Source: Clostridium sp. NkU-1
GTDB taxonomy: Bacteria; Bacillota_A; Clostridia; Lachnospirales; Lachnospiraceae
Length of the DNA stretch: 64,000 nucleotides
Assembly: GCA_001312405.1 (NCBI GenBank)
Contig: BBDR01000007.1
Span: forward strand, 1-64,000
Direction of reading: 5' to 3'
Positions 41,370 to 53,139 of the stretch are shown piece after piece (the stretch's first letter is position 1; the number at the start of each line of letters is the position of its first letter). A program made the position numbers and the translations under genes. Under the pieces are notes generated by a model that was given only the letters and a program-made list of their open reading frames with translations, ran no database searches and was not told the DNA's origin.

Positions 41370-42682
41370 ATGAATTGGAAAGAACTATATTTGTCAAAAC
41401 TTAAGACTGCGGAAGAGGCAGTGAAGATCATCAAGTCCGGCGACCGGGTGGTAATCGGCCATGCGGTGGGAGAGCCGGTGAAACTGGTAGATGCCATGGT
41501 GGACTATGCTGTAAAAATGGATTTGAAAGATATTGAGATCAACCAGCAGATCGATATGGGGCATTCACTTTATGCCCGGCCGGGAATGGAAAAACATTTC
41601 AGGCAGAACAGTTTTTTTCTGGGGGCCAATACCAGAGACTGTGTCAACAGCGGCCGGGGAGATTTTACGCCCTGTTTCTTTTACCAGATACCGGAATTGT
41701 TCCGCTCTTCTTTAAAGCCGGATGTGCTTCTGGCAACCTTCTCCCTGCCGGATGAGCACGGGTACTGCAGCTTTGGTGTAGCCTGTGACTATACCAAGCC
41801 GGCCGCGGAGATCGAGGGAGTAACGGTGATTGGGGTATTAAATTCCACCATGCCAAGGACTCACGGAGACTGCTTTATACATATCAGTGACATTGACGTG
41901 ATCGTGGAAGACGATACGCCGGTAACGCAGCTGCCCATTCCTGAGAGCGGTGACGTGGAACTGGCCATTGGAGAGCATATTGCTTCTTTAATAAAGGATG
42001 GGGACTGCTTGCAGCTTGGAATTGGGGCTATACCTGATGCTGTTTTAAAATTCCTGGGAGACAAGAAAAATCTGGGGATCCATTCGGAAATGCTGTCCGA
42101 CGGCATTGTGGATTTATATGAGAAAGGTGTTGTTAACTGCAGTGCCAAGAACTTTAACCAGGATAAGATGGTGGTGTCCTTCCTTATGGGAACCAGGCGG
42201 CTGTACGACTTTGCAGATGACAACCCCTCCATTTACATGGCTCCGGTGGATTATGTCAATAATCCCGCAATCATAGGGCGCAATGATAACATGGTATCCA
42301 TCAATTCATCTCTGGAAGTGAATTTAATGGGTGAGGCCTGTTCGGAAGCTATGGGCTTAAAGCAGTTTTCCGGAATCGGCGGGCAGGTGGACTTTATCCG
42401 GGGAGCCGCGTTCTCAAAGGGCGGACGTTCCATCCTTGCTTTTTCCTCCACTGCGAAAAGGGTACCATTTCAAGGATCGTCCCCTTTTTGACTCATGGGG
42501 CGACTGTGACCACGTGCAGAAATGACGTTGACTATATTGTGACGGAATATGGGATCGCTAAGATGAAGGGCCATACCTTAAGAGACAGGGCCCGTCAGCT
42601 GATCCGGATCGCTGCTCCCCAGTTCAGGGAGGAGCTTGCACAGGAGTATGAAAACGTTTCCGAAAAATACCTGGAGGTGTAG
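41370..42682 (+). CDS. abfT: 4-hydroxybutyrate CoA-transferase, copy 1, frameshifted
   Basis: MNWKELYLSKLKTAEEAVKI starts a family I-like acetyl-CoA hydrolase/transferase. Conserved elements are LATFSLPDEHGYCSFGVACD, LQLGIGAIPDAVLKFL, the catalytic glutamate in LGIHSEMLSDG near residue 240, GGQVDFIRGAA and the C-terminal NDVDYIVTEYGIAKMKG. One G missing near 42461 shifts the frame inside the last domain. It moves CoA from acetyl- or butyryl-CoA to 4-hydroxybutyrate for AbfD. Length about 437 aa. RBS GGGAGG. Confidence 0.9.
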
Positions 42683-42686
42683 GAAT

Positions 42687-44007
42687 ATGGACTGGAGAGA
42701 AATATATGCTTCAAAGCTGAAAACGCCAAAAGAGGCTGTGAAGGAGATCCATTCCGGAGATACGGTGCTGATTGCCCATGCGGCTTCGGAGCCCGGAGTT
42801 CTTGTGGATGCTATGGTGGATTATGCGGTAGAACAGGATTTGAGGAACATACGCATTGTCCAGCAGCATGATTTAGGGCCATGTAAGTATTTAGGGCCTG
42901 GAATGGAGCGGCATTTCAGTTTTAACAACCTGTTTGTAGGCCCTGCCAGCAGAAACCACATTGCAGCGGGAAAAGGGGATTATACGCCCTGCTTCTTTTA
43001 TCAGATTCCGGATTATGTGGTAAATGTGGAGCCTGCGGATGTTTTTTTAGTCACCCTGTCTCTGCCGGATGAGCACGGCTATTGCAGCTATGGCATTTCC
43101 TGTGATTTTGCAAAGGAAGCGGGACAAAACCCAAGGACCAGGGTGATCGGGTCCGTGAATCCCAATATGCCAAGGGTAATGGGAGATAATTTTATCCATG
43201 TCAGCAGCTGGCTGCCATTGTGGAAAGTGATGAACCGGTCCTTGAACATGGAAATTCCAAGATCGGCGAGACAGAGGCTGCTATTGGCTGTCACATTGCT
43301 TCCCTTGTAAGATGGAGACTGCCTCCAGCTTGGGATCGGCGCCATACCGGATGCGGTTTTAAGGTGCCTGGACGATAAAAAGGATCTGGGAATCCATTCC
43401 GAGATGGTTTCCGACGGAGTGGTGGATTTGTATGAAAAAGGAGTCATTACAGGAAAAAGGAAGAACATTGACAAAGGGAAAATGGTCGTTACCTTTATGC
43501 TGGGCACAAGAAGGCTCTATGACTTTGTAGATGACAACCCGGCCGTGTCCTTAATGCCTGTCAGCTATGTAAACGATCCCTTTATCATAAGCCAGAATGA
43601 CAATGTGGTATCCATAAATTCTGCGCTGCAGGTGGACTTGATGGGGCAGGTGTGTGCAGAGGCCATTGGATTAAAGCAGTATTCCGCAGTGGGAGGACAG
43701 GTGGACTTTGTGAGAGGTGCAGCCGCTTCTAAGGGCGGGCGCTCCATTATCGCATTCCCTTCTACTACAAAGGGAGGAACCGTATCGAAAGTCGTTCCTT
43801 TCCTGTCGGAGGGAGCAGCTGTAACCACCAGCAGAAATGATGTGGACTATATTGTGACGGAATACGGAATCGCCCGTATGAAGGGAAAGACATTGAGGGA
43901 AAGGGCCAGAGCGCTGGTAAGGATTGCCCACGAACTTTCAGGAGGGGCTTAAAGAAGAATTTGAAAAACGTTTTTCGGAGCCGTTTTGCGACGAAAAAGC
44001 CTTGTAA
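42687..44007 (+). CDS. 4-hydroxybutyrate (or succinate) CoA-transferase, copy 2, frameshifted
   Basis: ATG 42687 (MDWREIYASKLKTPKEAVKE) is four bases after copy 1. It has the same motifs: VTLSLPDEHGYCSYGISCD, QLGIGAIPDAVLRCL, LGIHSEMVSDG with the catalytic Glu, GGQVDFVRGAAASKGG and NDVDYIVTEYGIARMKG. Slips lie at about 43208 (missing C), 43313 (missing G) and 43930; the last restores a tail ending SEPFCDEKAL at 44005-44007. The two copies differ throughout, so they are an old duplication. One may act on 4-hydroxybutyrate and the other on succinate; sequence alone does not tell. Confidence 0.87.
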
Positions 44008-44108
44008 TATCTTTGAATCTATGGTATGTAAGAAATGCCGGGTCCTACAGAAATGCCCGGTTTCCGGTCCGGAGGAATATAATCCGGACCGGGACTGTAA
44101 ATTTGTCT

Positions 44109-44396
44109 TTAAGAAGGAAGCCCAAGCAGTTTCCTTGCCGCATCCAGTAATTCCTGGCTTGTTTCTTCTACCAGGACCACATCTGCGACAGAGGGAAATG
44201 CGGTTTTGATTTCAGCTGCGATCAGTTCTTCACTGGTGCGGCTGGCAGCGGGACATCCGGAGCATCTGCCGGTCAACCGGACTTTTAAAATGTCATTTTC
44301 AAAGCTCAGTACCGTGACGTTGCCTTCGTGCTCCGCCAAAGCCGGGCGTACCTTCTTATTGAGGATCATTTCAATTTGCTCTCTTGTTGCTTTCAT
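44109..44396 (-). CDS. NifU C-terminal domain-like Fe-S scaffold protein
   Basis: A 95-residue protein, MKATREQIEMILNKKVRPAL, with the NifU C-terminal motif LTGRCSGCPAAS (C-x-x-C) near residue 45. Such stand-alone domains bind and pass on Fe-S clusters. It runs against the operon, between the second CoA-transferase and the LysR gene, with ribosome site GGAGG. The neighbouring enzymes are Fe-S rich, so it may help their assembly (inference). Confidence 0.88.
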   Translation of the reverse strand: MKATREQIEMILNKKVRPALAEHEGNVTVLSFENDILKVRLTGRCSGCPAASRTSEELIAAEIKTAFPSVADVVLVEETSQELLDAARKLLGLPS

Positions 44397-44515
44397 GGCG
44401 AACCTCCTTTTGAAATAGTTTAACAGCAGGAAGGAGACTTTGTCAATCCGGCGACTGATACGAATATCTGATGAATACAGATAGGAAAAACCAATAAAAG
44501 AAAAGAGGGAATGGT

Positions 44516-45434
44516 ATGTCGGCTAATTTTGAACATTACAAGGTTTTTTTATTATGTGGCAAAGTATAAGAACTTCACAAGGGCGGCCAATGCTCTTTTA
44601 ACCAGTCAGCCATCAGTGACCTGCTATATACAGAACTTAGAAAACGTGCTGGGCTGCAAGCTGTTTATACGGTCGAAAAAGGGCGTTGTTCTGACTAGTC
44701 AGGGAGAACTGCTTTACAGCTATGTGGAACCTGCCTGCAGGCAGCTCATGCTGGGAGAGGAAGCCTTAAAGGAGAGCCTGGGAAAACATAGCGAGCAGAT
44801 TAACGTGGGAGCCACTCAGATGGCCATGCATTCCTATCTGCTTACAGGGCTTCATGAGTTTCAAGAACAATTTCCCCAGGTCAGGTTAAACATTTTCACC
44901 TATAACACGCCCCAGACCTTAAGCGAACTAAAGGCGGGGAAAATTGATCTGGGAATTATTACAACACCGTTTTACTGTGATGAGAACATAAAGGCAGTTA
45001 AGGTAAAGACCTTCCGCAGCCTGCTGGCGGGAGGAAAGAAGTATGAGGAATACGGCGGAAAAACCAGTTTCCTTTCAGAACTTTCGTCACTCCCGCTGAT
45101 AACCATGTCAGGCAGTACAACTACCTTTGCCTTTTTTCAGGAATTTTACCATTCCTGCGGCCTGGTCATGCAGCCGGCCATTGAAGTGGCGGGAATTGAC
45201 TTAGTTCTTCCGGTAATCATGAAAAACTTAGGAATTGGATTTGTTCCCGAAGAGCTGGCCCAGCCGGCCCTTGAAAAGGGAGAGATCGTAGAAATAAAGC
45301 TGCATGAACAGATACCGGAGCGGAGCATCTGCATTGTCAGCGACAGCCGCCGGCCATTAAGCCTGGCTGCAAAGCAGCTTCAGCAGATGCTGGAAGACAA
45401 TGTTGAGATGACACAATATCCACGAAAGCAATGA
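44516..45434 (+). CDS. LysR-family transcriptional regulator, frameshifted near the start
   Basis: The true start is ATG 44516 (MSANFEHYKVFYYVAKYKNF). The T run at 44544-44550 has seven and should have six. The HTH is FTRAANALLTSQPSVTCYIQNLE followed by LGCKLFIRSKKGVVLTSQG. The effector domain starts near residue 92 (INVGATQMAMHSYLL) and has GIDLVLPVIMKNLGIGFVPE. Its place inside the succinate-to-butyrate cluster, just before bcd, suggests it regulates that pathway. Length about 305 aa. Confidence 0.9.
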
Positions 45435-45515
45435 GCAGTGGGAAATGCGGCAGAAAAAGATTTTCGTTTTGCCAGCTGCACTGCGGACTTATCATCTAAG
45501 AAAAGGAGCGTAAGC

Positions 45516-46669
45516 ATGGATTTCAATTTATCGAAAAAAACACCATCTCGCCAGGACCCTGTTTCAGCATTTTGCTGAAAGTGAGGTAAAGCCCTTAGCT
45601 CAGGAGACCGACGAGACGGAAAAGTTTCCGAAATCAACCGTTGAAAAGATGGCAGAATACGGATTCCTGGGGATTCCGGTCCCAAGGGAATACGGCGGCC
45701 AGGGATGTGATCCCCTTACATACGTTATGTGCGTGGAAGAACTTGCCAAGGTATGTGCGACCACTGCCGTCATTGTATCTGCCCACACGTCTCTTTGTAT
45801 TGATCCCATACTTACCTATGGGACGGAAGCACAGAAGAAAAAAAATATATCCCTGACCTGGCTTCCGGAAAGAAGCTTGGCGCCTTTGGACTGACGGAGG
45901 CCGGGGCTGGAACCGACGCCAGGGACAGCAGACAAAGGCAGTATTGGATGGAGACCACTGGGTGTTAAATGGCTCCAAGTGCTTTATCACCAATGGAAAA
46001 GAAGCGGATATTTACGTAATTATTGCTGTGACCGGCACCGTGGAAAAGCGGGGGAAAAAGATGAAGGAAATCTCTGCCTTTCTCGTGGAAAAGGGAACCA
46101 TGGGCTTTTCCTTCGGGACAAAGGAAAAGAAAATGGGGATCAGGGGATCTTCTACCTATGAACTCATTTTCACGGACTGCCGCATCCCTAAGGAAAACCT
46201 GCTTGGAATCCAGGGAAAGGGATTTCAGATCGCCATGCATACCTTAGACGGCGGCAGGATCGGCATTGCTGCCCAGGCCCTGGGAATTGCGGAAGGAGCA
46301 TTTGATTCCACGGTGAAATACGTTATGGAAAGAAAGCAGTTTGGACGAAGCATCGGCCAGTTCCAGAATACCCAGTTTCAGTTGGCAGATATGGCGGCCA
46401 GGATCGAAGCGGCCAGGCTGCTGGTTTACAAGGCTGCGATGGCAAAAGCAACACAAAAGAATTACAGCGTGGAAGCCGCCATGGCAAAGCTATATGCGGC
46501 GGAGGCTGCCATGGAGGTGACCACAAAAGCGGTCCAGCTCCATGGTGGTTACGGATATATCAGGGAATACGAAGTAGAACGGATGATGCGGGATGCCAAA
46601 ATCACGGAGATATACGAAGGAACCTCGGAGGTGCAGCGCATGGTCATATCCGGGAATATTTTAAAATAA
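45516..46669 (+). CDS. bcd: Acyl-CoA (butyryl-CoA) dehydrogenase, frameshifted
   Basis: Slips at 45535 (seven A), about 45840 (A run) and 45922 (missing G) split one gene of about 384 aa. It reads MDFNLSKKHHLARTLFQHFA, then FLGIPVPREYGGQG, the FAD-binding LGAFGLTEAGAGTDA (restored), GSKCFITNGKEADIY, RKQFGRSIGQFQNTQFQLAD and QLHGGYGYIREYEVERMMRD. The catalytic glutamate is in ITEIYEGTSEVQRMVI. With etfBA directly downstream it forms the crotonyl-CoA reduction step. Chain-length specificity for C4 is inferred from context. Confidence 0.92.
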
Positions 46670-46681
46670 GGAGGACTTGTT

Positions 46682-47464
46682 GTGAAAATTGTAGTATGTA
46701 TCAAACAGGTACCTGATACAAAGAACGGGGTAAGATTCAAGCCGGATGGCACTCTGGACCGGGGGGCCATGGCAAGTGTCATGAACCCGGACGACAAAGC
46801 AGGACTGGAGGCAGCCCTTCGCATAAAGGACCGGCACGGCGGGGAAGTGACTGCCATTACCATGGGACTTCCAAAAGCGGAGGAGGTTTTGCGTGAGGCC
46901 CTGGCCATGGGAGCGGATAAGGGGATCTTAATAACGGACCGGGTGCTGGGAGGAGCCGATACCTGGGCGACTTCCTCCACATTGGCAGGCGCCATTAGAA
47001 ATCTGGAATATGATCTGATTATTACAGGCCGTCAGGCCATAGACGGAGATACGGCACAGGTGGGGCCACAGCTTTCCGAACATTTAGGCATTCCGGTTAT
47101 TTCCTATGCCCAGAATATCCGGGTAGAGGGAGACTGTGTGGTTGTGGAGCGCCAGTTTGAGGACCGGTATCACGTTTTAAAGGCAAAGCTTCCCTGCCTG
47201 ATCACAGCGCTTTCCGAGCTGAACGAGCCGCGTTACATGACTCCGGGCGGTATCTTTGATGCGTATGAAGCGGAAATCACGGTATGGGGCAGAGGAGATT
47301 TAAAAGACGTAGCTGACACGGACATTGGATTAAAAGGCTCACCCACCCAGATAGCAAAGGCTTCCGACAAGGTAAAAAAGGGGACGGGAGAGATGATAAG
47401 TGGAAGTCCTGGAGAATCTGCGGCGTTTATTGTAGAAAAGTTAAAGGAAAGACATGTTATTTAG
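46682..47464 (+). CDS. etfB: Electron transfer flavoprotein beta subunit
   Basis: MKIVVCIKQVPDTKNGVRFK is a typical EtfB start. The signature DLIITGRQAIDGDTAQVGPQ is near residue 120 and TALSELNEPRYMTPGGIFDA near 180. The 260-aa length fits. It pairs with EtfA to move electrons to Bcd; clostridial Bcd-EtfAB complexes couple crotonyl-CoA reduction by NADH to ferredoxin reduction, and this may be one, though the sequence alone does not prove bifurcation. It starts 12 bases after bcd. Confidence 0.93.
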   Translation: MKIVVCIKQVPDTKNGVRFKPDGTLDRGAMASVMNPDDKAGLEAALRIKDRHGGEVTAITMGLPKAEEVLREALAMGADKGILITDRVLGGADTWATSSTLAGAIRNLEYDLIITGRQAIDGDTAQVGPQLSEHLGIPVISYAQNIRVEGDCVVVERQFEDRYHVLKAKLPCLITALSELNEPRYMTPGGIFDAYEAEITVWGRGDLKDVADTDIGLKGSPTQIAKASDKVKKGTGEMISGSPGESAAFIVEKLKERHVI

Positions 47465-47487
47465 CGTAATAGATGGGAGGCGGCTAT

Positions 47488-48531
47488 ATGAATCTGGAAG
47501 AATACAAAGGGATCTGCGTTTTTGCGCAGCAGACAGATAACCGGTTAAACAGCATTGCTTTTGAATTGATTGGAAAAGGAAAGGAACTTGCAAAAGATTT
47601 AAATACAGATGTGACCGCAGTGCTCATTGGCTCCGGCGTTATGGGATTGGCGGACGAACTTGCTGTATATGGTGCCGACCGGGTGATTGTGGTGGATGAT
47701 CCGGAATTAAAGGAGTACAGGGCAGAGCCCTATACCCATGCACTTGCTTCGGCAATCAGAAAATACAAGCCGGAAATTGTTCTCATAGGCGCAACTGCTG
47801 TGGGAAGAGAATTAGGGCCAAAGGTGTCGGCCAGAATTGCAACAGGACTTACTGCGGATTGTACAAAGCTGGAAATCGGGAATTTTCCGTTAAATCCGGT
47901 TTCCGGAAAGGAACAGAAAGCAAATCAGCTTCTGATGACACGCCCTGCTTTCGGCGGCAATACCATAGCTACCATTGCCTGCCCCAACCATCGGCCCCAG
48001 ATGGCCACGGTCCGTCCGGGAGTGATGCGCGCCGCAGAGAAAGTCCCGGGCAGAAAGGCTGTCATTGAGGAATTTAACCCTGGCTTTCTTCCAAAAAAGA
48101 ATGATACGGAAATTCTTGAGATTGTGAAAGCTGTAAATGAAACAGCAGATATTATGGACGCCAAAATACTGGTGTCAGGGGGACGTGGCATAGGCTGTCC
48201 GGAAAACTTCCACCTTCTGGAAGAGCTTGCAGGGGCAGTAGGCGGAGAGGTAAGCTGCTCAAGGGCAGTTGTGGACGCAGGCTGGAAGCCAAGGGACTTA
48301 CAGGTGGGCCAGACCGGGAAGACCGTTCGTCCCAATGTGTATATTGCCGTTGGAATTTCCGGGGCAATCCAGCATGTGGCAGGTATGGAAGAGTCTGATT
48401 TGATCATTGCCATCAATAAGGATGAAAGCGCACCCATTTTTGAGGTCGCAGATTACGGTATAACCGGAGACTGGAAGAAAATCGTGCCGGAACTGATCAG
48501 GCAGCTTCAGGCAGTGAGAGCCGGAATTTAA
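47488..48531 (+). CDS. etfA: Electron transfer flavoprotein alpha subunit
   Basis: The ATG at 47488 (MNLEEYKGICVFAQQTDNRL) has GGGAGGCGG before it and is preferred to 47473. The C-terminal FAD domain has LVSGGRGIGCPENFHLLEEL, VDAGWKPRDLQVGQTGKTV and YIAVGISGAIQHVAGMEESD. 347 aa, intact. Last gene of the bcd operon, followed by a terminator. Confidence 0.93.
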   Translation: MNLEEYKGICVFAQQTDNRLNSIAFELIGKGKELAKDLNTDVTAVLIGSGVMGLADELAVYGADRVIVVDDPELKEYRAEPYTHALASAIRKYKPEIVLIGATAVGRELGPKVSARIATGLTADCTKLEIGNFPLNPVSGKEQKANQLLMTRPAFGGNTIATIACPNHRPQMATVRPGVMRAAEKVPGRKAVIEEFNPGFLPKKNDTEILEIVKAVNETADIMDAKILVSGGRGIGCPENFHLLEELAGAVGGEVSCSRAVVDAGWKPRDLQVGQTGKTVRPNVYIAVGISGAIQHVAGMEESDLIIAINKDESAPIFEVADYGITGDWKKIVPELIRQLQAVRAGI

Positions 48532-48613
48532 GAATCTCATCTTAATCCGGATTGGTATTGAAATAGCAGATATGGTATGTTATAATAATTATATATCGTC
48601 CAGAGAGAAAGAG

Positions 48614-48660
48614 AGCGCAACGGGACAACTTAACAGTTGTCTTTTAGTGCGCTTTTTTTG
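48614..48660 (+). terminator. Terminator of the bcd-etfBA operon
   Basis: AGCGCA/TGCGCT outer stem with an inner GACAAC/GTTGTC pair, followed by TTTTTTT. Confidence 0.8.
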
Positions 48661-48717
48661 TGGGAAGATTAAGGGAACTTATTTGATGCCATTATTTTAC
48701 AGGAGGGGTTGGGAAAT

Positions 48718-49409
48718 ATGTATCAAACAATCATCATTGAAGATGACCCTATCGTTGCTTCTATTAACCGCCATTATGTGGAATTAAACAAAGATATGGA
48801 AGTATGCGGTTGTTTTTCCAATGGGCGGGATGCTCTTAACTATCTGGAGGAGCATTCCGTAGATTTGGCCATTACGGCACTGTATATGCCGAAAATGATG
48901 GTATGGAGCTTTTACGTGAAATCCGGAGACAGGAGAAGGATCTGGATGTCATAGTAGTAAGTTCCGCCAATGATGTAAAGCATGTGAAGAAGTTTCTTTC
49001 GCTTGGAATTATCGATTATTTGATAAAGCCATTTGAATATACCAGGTTTAATCATGCTTTGGAGAAATTCACGAAAAGTCAGGAACTGCTGAAACCTCGC
49101 AATTTCTCCCAGTCCCAGTTAGATAAACTGTTTCATGTTTCTTCTCTGCCGCAGGCAGAAGAAAACAGCAAGGGAATCCAGGAAGCTACTTTGTATAACA
49201 TATTGGATTATATGAGAATAAACCAGTTAAATCCAATGACAAGCGAGAAAATCGCCAAGGAGGTCCAGTTGTCCAGTGTAACGGTCAGAAGGTATATGAA
49301 TTATTTGCTGGAAAAACAAAGGGTTATCAGTGACATTGATTATAATACAGGAGGAAGACCCGGTGTTGTTTACCGTTACATAGAACAAGAGGAACGCCTG
49401 GCAGAGTGA
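48718..49409 (+). CDS. CitB/DcuR-type response regulator, frameshifted; phosphoacceptor Asp replaced
   Basis: ATG 48718 follows AGGAGGGG. The receiver starts MYQTIIIEDDPIVASINRHY with the acidic pair. The expected Asp in the VDLAITxLYMPKM loop reads Ala (GCA). One G is missing near 48895; repair gives PKMDGMELLREIRRQEKDLD, SSANDVKHV and IIDYLIKPFEY with the conserved Lys. The C-terminal HTH (TSEKIAKEVQLSSVTVRRYM, then GGRPGVVYRYI) is the CitB/DcuR/DctR type that controls citrate and C4-dicarboxylate genes. No sensor kinase gene is adjacent. 230 aa. It probably serves the surrounding dicarboxylate pathway. Confidence 0.85.
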
Positions 49410-49415
49410 GAAAAG

Positions 49416-49456
49416 TGCCGGAAACACTATGGAAGTGTTCCGGCCTTTTTTCTTTT
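49416..49456. terminator. Terminator between the response regulator and glpF
   Basis: Stem GCCGGAAACACT/AGTGTTCCGGC with one mismatch, followed by a TTTTTTCTTTTT tract. The genes converge here. Confidence 0.8.
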
Positions 49457-49487
49457 TGGTCACTTTTGCAGGTATGTAAAGGAAAAC

Positions 49488-50201
49488 TTATACCCAGGGG
49501 ATTGCGCTGTAGAGAAGTACTGCAGCAAGGCCGCCAATCACAGGCCCGAATAACACGATGGGAGCATATTTCCAGTTAGAACTGCCTTTATCCTTGATGG
49601 GAAGAACTGCGTGAGCAAGGCGGGGGCCTAAGTCTCTGGCAGGGTTGATCGCGTATCCCGTTAAGCCTCCAAGGGACATACCGATGGAAACGATGATTGC
49701 AAACACAAGAATGTTATTAACTCCTGCAGGAACAGCTCCTGCCTGTCCGATGCCTTTAATAGCAAATACCAGAACGAATGTCCCCACAATTTCGCTTAAA
49801 AGGTTGCGGCCGGTGTTTGGAATCGCAGGTGAAGTACAGAAAACGCCTCTTTTTGTGGCCTGGCATTCTGTTGCGTCAAGCTGATCCTTAAACAATAAGT
49901 AAACCAGGACGGCGCCGGTAAATGCTCCTGCAAATTGTGCGATCACATATCCCGGAACAAGGTCCCATGGAAGGCTTCCGTCTGCTGCCAGGGCTATGGT
50001 AACAGCCGGATTAAAATGGGCTCCAGAAGCTGCGCCGAAGATGAAAGCAGGAATCATAACCGCGAACCCCCATGCAAAGGAGACTTGGATGGAACCTCCA
50101 CCCTTCATACCGGACTTATCCAGGTTAACATTGGCGACTACGCCGTCTCCAAGCAAAATCAAAATCATAGTTCCTAAAAATTCTGCTAAATACATTAACA
50201 T
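49488..50201 (-). CDS. glpF: Glycerol uptake facilitator (aquaglyceroporin)
   Basis: A 237-aa MIP channel with six membrane helices and both pore motifs: SGAHFNPAVTIALA near residue 65 and YAINPARDLGPRLAHAV near 190. The Asp after the second NPAR is the glycerol-channel hallmark. It lies downstream of glpK on the minus strand, 33 bases apart, with ribosome site GGAGG. Intact. Confidence 0.93.
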   Translation of the reverse strand: MLMYLAEFLGTMILILLGDGVVANVNLDKSGMKGGGSIQVSFAWGFAVMIPAFIFGAASGAHFNPAVTIALAADGSLPWDLVPGYVIAQFAGAFTGAVLVYLLFKDQLDATECQATKRGVFCTSPAIPNTGRNLLSEIVGTFVLVFAIKGIGQAGAVPAGVNNILVFAIIVSIGMSLGGLTGYAINPARDLGPRLAHAVLPIKDKGSSNWKYAPIVLFGPVIGGLAAVLLYSAIPWV

Positions 50202-50234
50202 ACTTTTTCCTCCCGGAATCTTTTATTTAATTTT

Positions 50235-51778
<1,544 letters not shown>

Positions 51779-51945
51779 CTATCGAAAAAAAGAAGAATTG
51801 GAAAGTAAAGAATGAATTATGTAAGTAAGAAATACAAATCCGTTTATTTTACTTACAAAATGTATTTATTACTTGCTTATGATTTCACTCATTTCTGATT
51901 TATGATAAATTATTATCAATGTAAGAGGTTGGGAGGGTTTAGACA

Positions 51946-52749
51946 ATGGTTTACAGTTATTATCCGGGCTGCACATTGAAGGCAAAGGCGAAGAAACTGG
52001 ACCGCTATGCAAGGGAATGTGCCCATATATTAGAAATTGAGCTGGAAGAGATAGAGAACTGGCAATGCTGCGGAGGCGTCTATCCTGGGATGGCGGACGA
52101 ACTGGCTACACGCCTTTCTCCTGTGCGTGCATTAAGGGAGGCAGGGGAGAAAAAGCAGGATCTGGTGACTGTATGCTCAGCATGTCACCACGTAATAAAA
52201 AGGGTCAATGAGGATATGAAGACTTCCGGTGAAATAAGGCAGAAGATCAATGCTTATCTGGAACCTGAAAATGGTTATGAAGGTGAGACAAAGGTCATTC
52301 ACTACTTAGAACTGCTTCGGGACCGGATCGGCTTTGACCGGATCAAGGAAAAAGTAAAACATCCTTTAAATGGAAAGAAGATAGCACCTTATTATGGCTG
52401 CCTGCTTCTAAGGCCTTTCCAGGTAATGAATTTTGATGATCCGGAAAATCCATCTATTATGGAAGAGTTTCTCCTTGCAATCGGCGCCCAGCCGGTTCAC
52501 TATGCTTTAAAAAAAACGAGTGCTGCGGCGGATATGTAACCATGGAAGATGAGAAATTTGCTTCTGAAAAAAAGTTCCTCTATTATGGAAGCTGCTATGG
52601 ACCGGGGGGCGGAAGGCATGATTACGGCCTGTCCGTTATGTAAATACAATCTGGAAAATGGCGGGCTGAAAGAGGGCATTCCGGTTTACTATTTTACGGA
52701 ACTTCTGGCGGAAGCTTTGGGAGTGAAAGAACAGGAGGAAGGAACGTGA
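51946..52749 (+). CDS. hdrB: Heterodisulfide reductase subunit B-like protein, frameshifted
   Basis: MVYSYYPGCTLKAKAKKLDR begins a CCG-domain protein. First cysteine motif: NWQCCGGVYPG near residue 42 with VCSACHHV; second: YYGCLL and, after a missing G at about 52521, TECCGGYVTM plus ACPLCKYN. A second slip is a run of seven A at 52567-52573. About 266 aa. HdrB carries the two non-cubane 4Fe-4S clusters that reduce disulfides; in bacteria the real acceptor is often another thiol protein. First gene of the hdr-flx-frd-fum run and divergent from glpK. Confidence 0.92.
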
Positions 52750-53117
52750 GGGAAGAAATTTTAAGGATCAGCGGTGTGAACCCCTCAAAATGCATGAAAT
52801 GCGGAAAATGTACAGCTACCTGCCCTGCATTTGAAAAGATGGAATATCACCCTCATCAATTTGTGGATATGGTTAAGAACAATCAGATATCCCCTCTTTT
52901 GGAATCGGAATCCCTTTATTGCTGTATGTCCTGTCTGGCCTGTGAGGAGCGGTGTCCCAGAGGGGTGAAGCCCCAGAAACTCATAGAAGCCGTCCAGGTT
53001 ATAAAGCTGAGGGCTTCGGGGGCCAACCGGCTGAAACCCCAGGATGTGGCGGAACGGCTGGATCCTTCGCTTCCCCAGCAGGCCCTTATGGCGGCATTCA
53101 GAAAATACAGCAGGTGA
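52746..53117 (+). CDS. hdrC: Heterodisulfide reductase subunit C-like ferredoxin protein
   Basis: GTG at 52746 overlaps hdrB by four bases. The 123-aa protein has two 4Fe-4S motifs, SKCMKCGKCTATCPAF near residue 15 and CCMSCLACEERCPRG near 58, the standard HdrC pattern linking HdrA to HdrB. Intact. Confidence 0.92.
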   Translation: MREEILRISGVNPSKCMKCGKCTATCPAFEKMEYHPHQFVDMVKNNQISPLLESESLYCCMSCLACEERCPRGVKPQKLIEAVQVIKLRASGANRLKPQDVAERLDPSLPQQALMAAFRKYSR

Positions 53118-53139
53118 CAAAAGAAAGGAGGGGGAAAAT

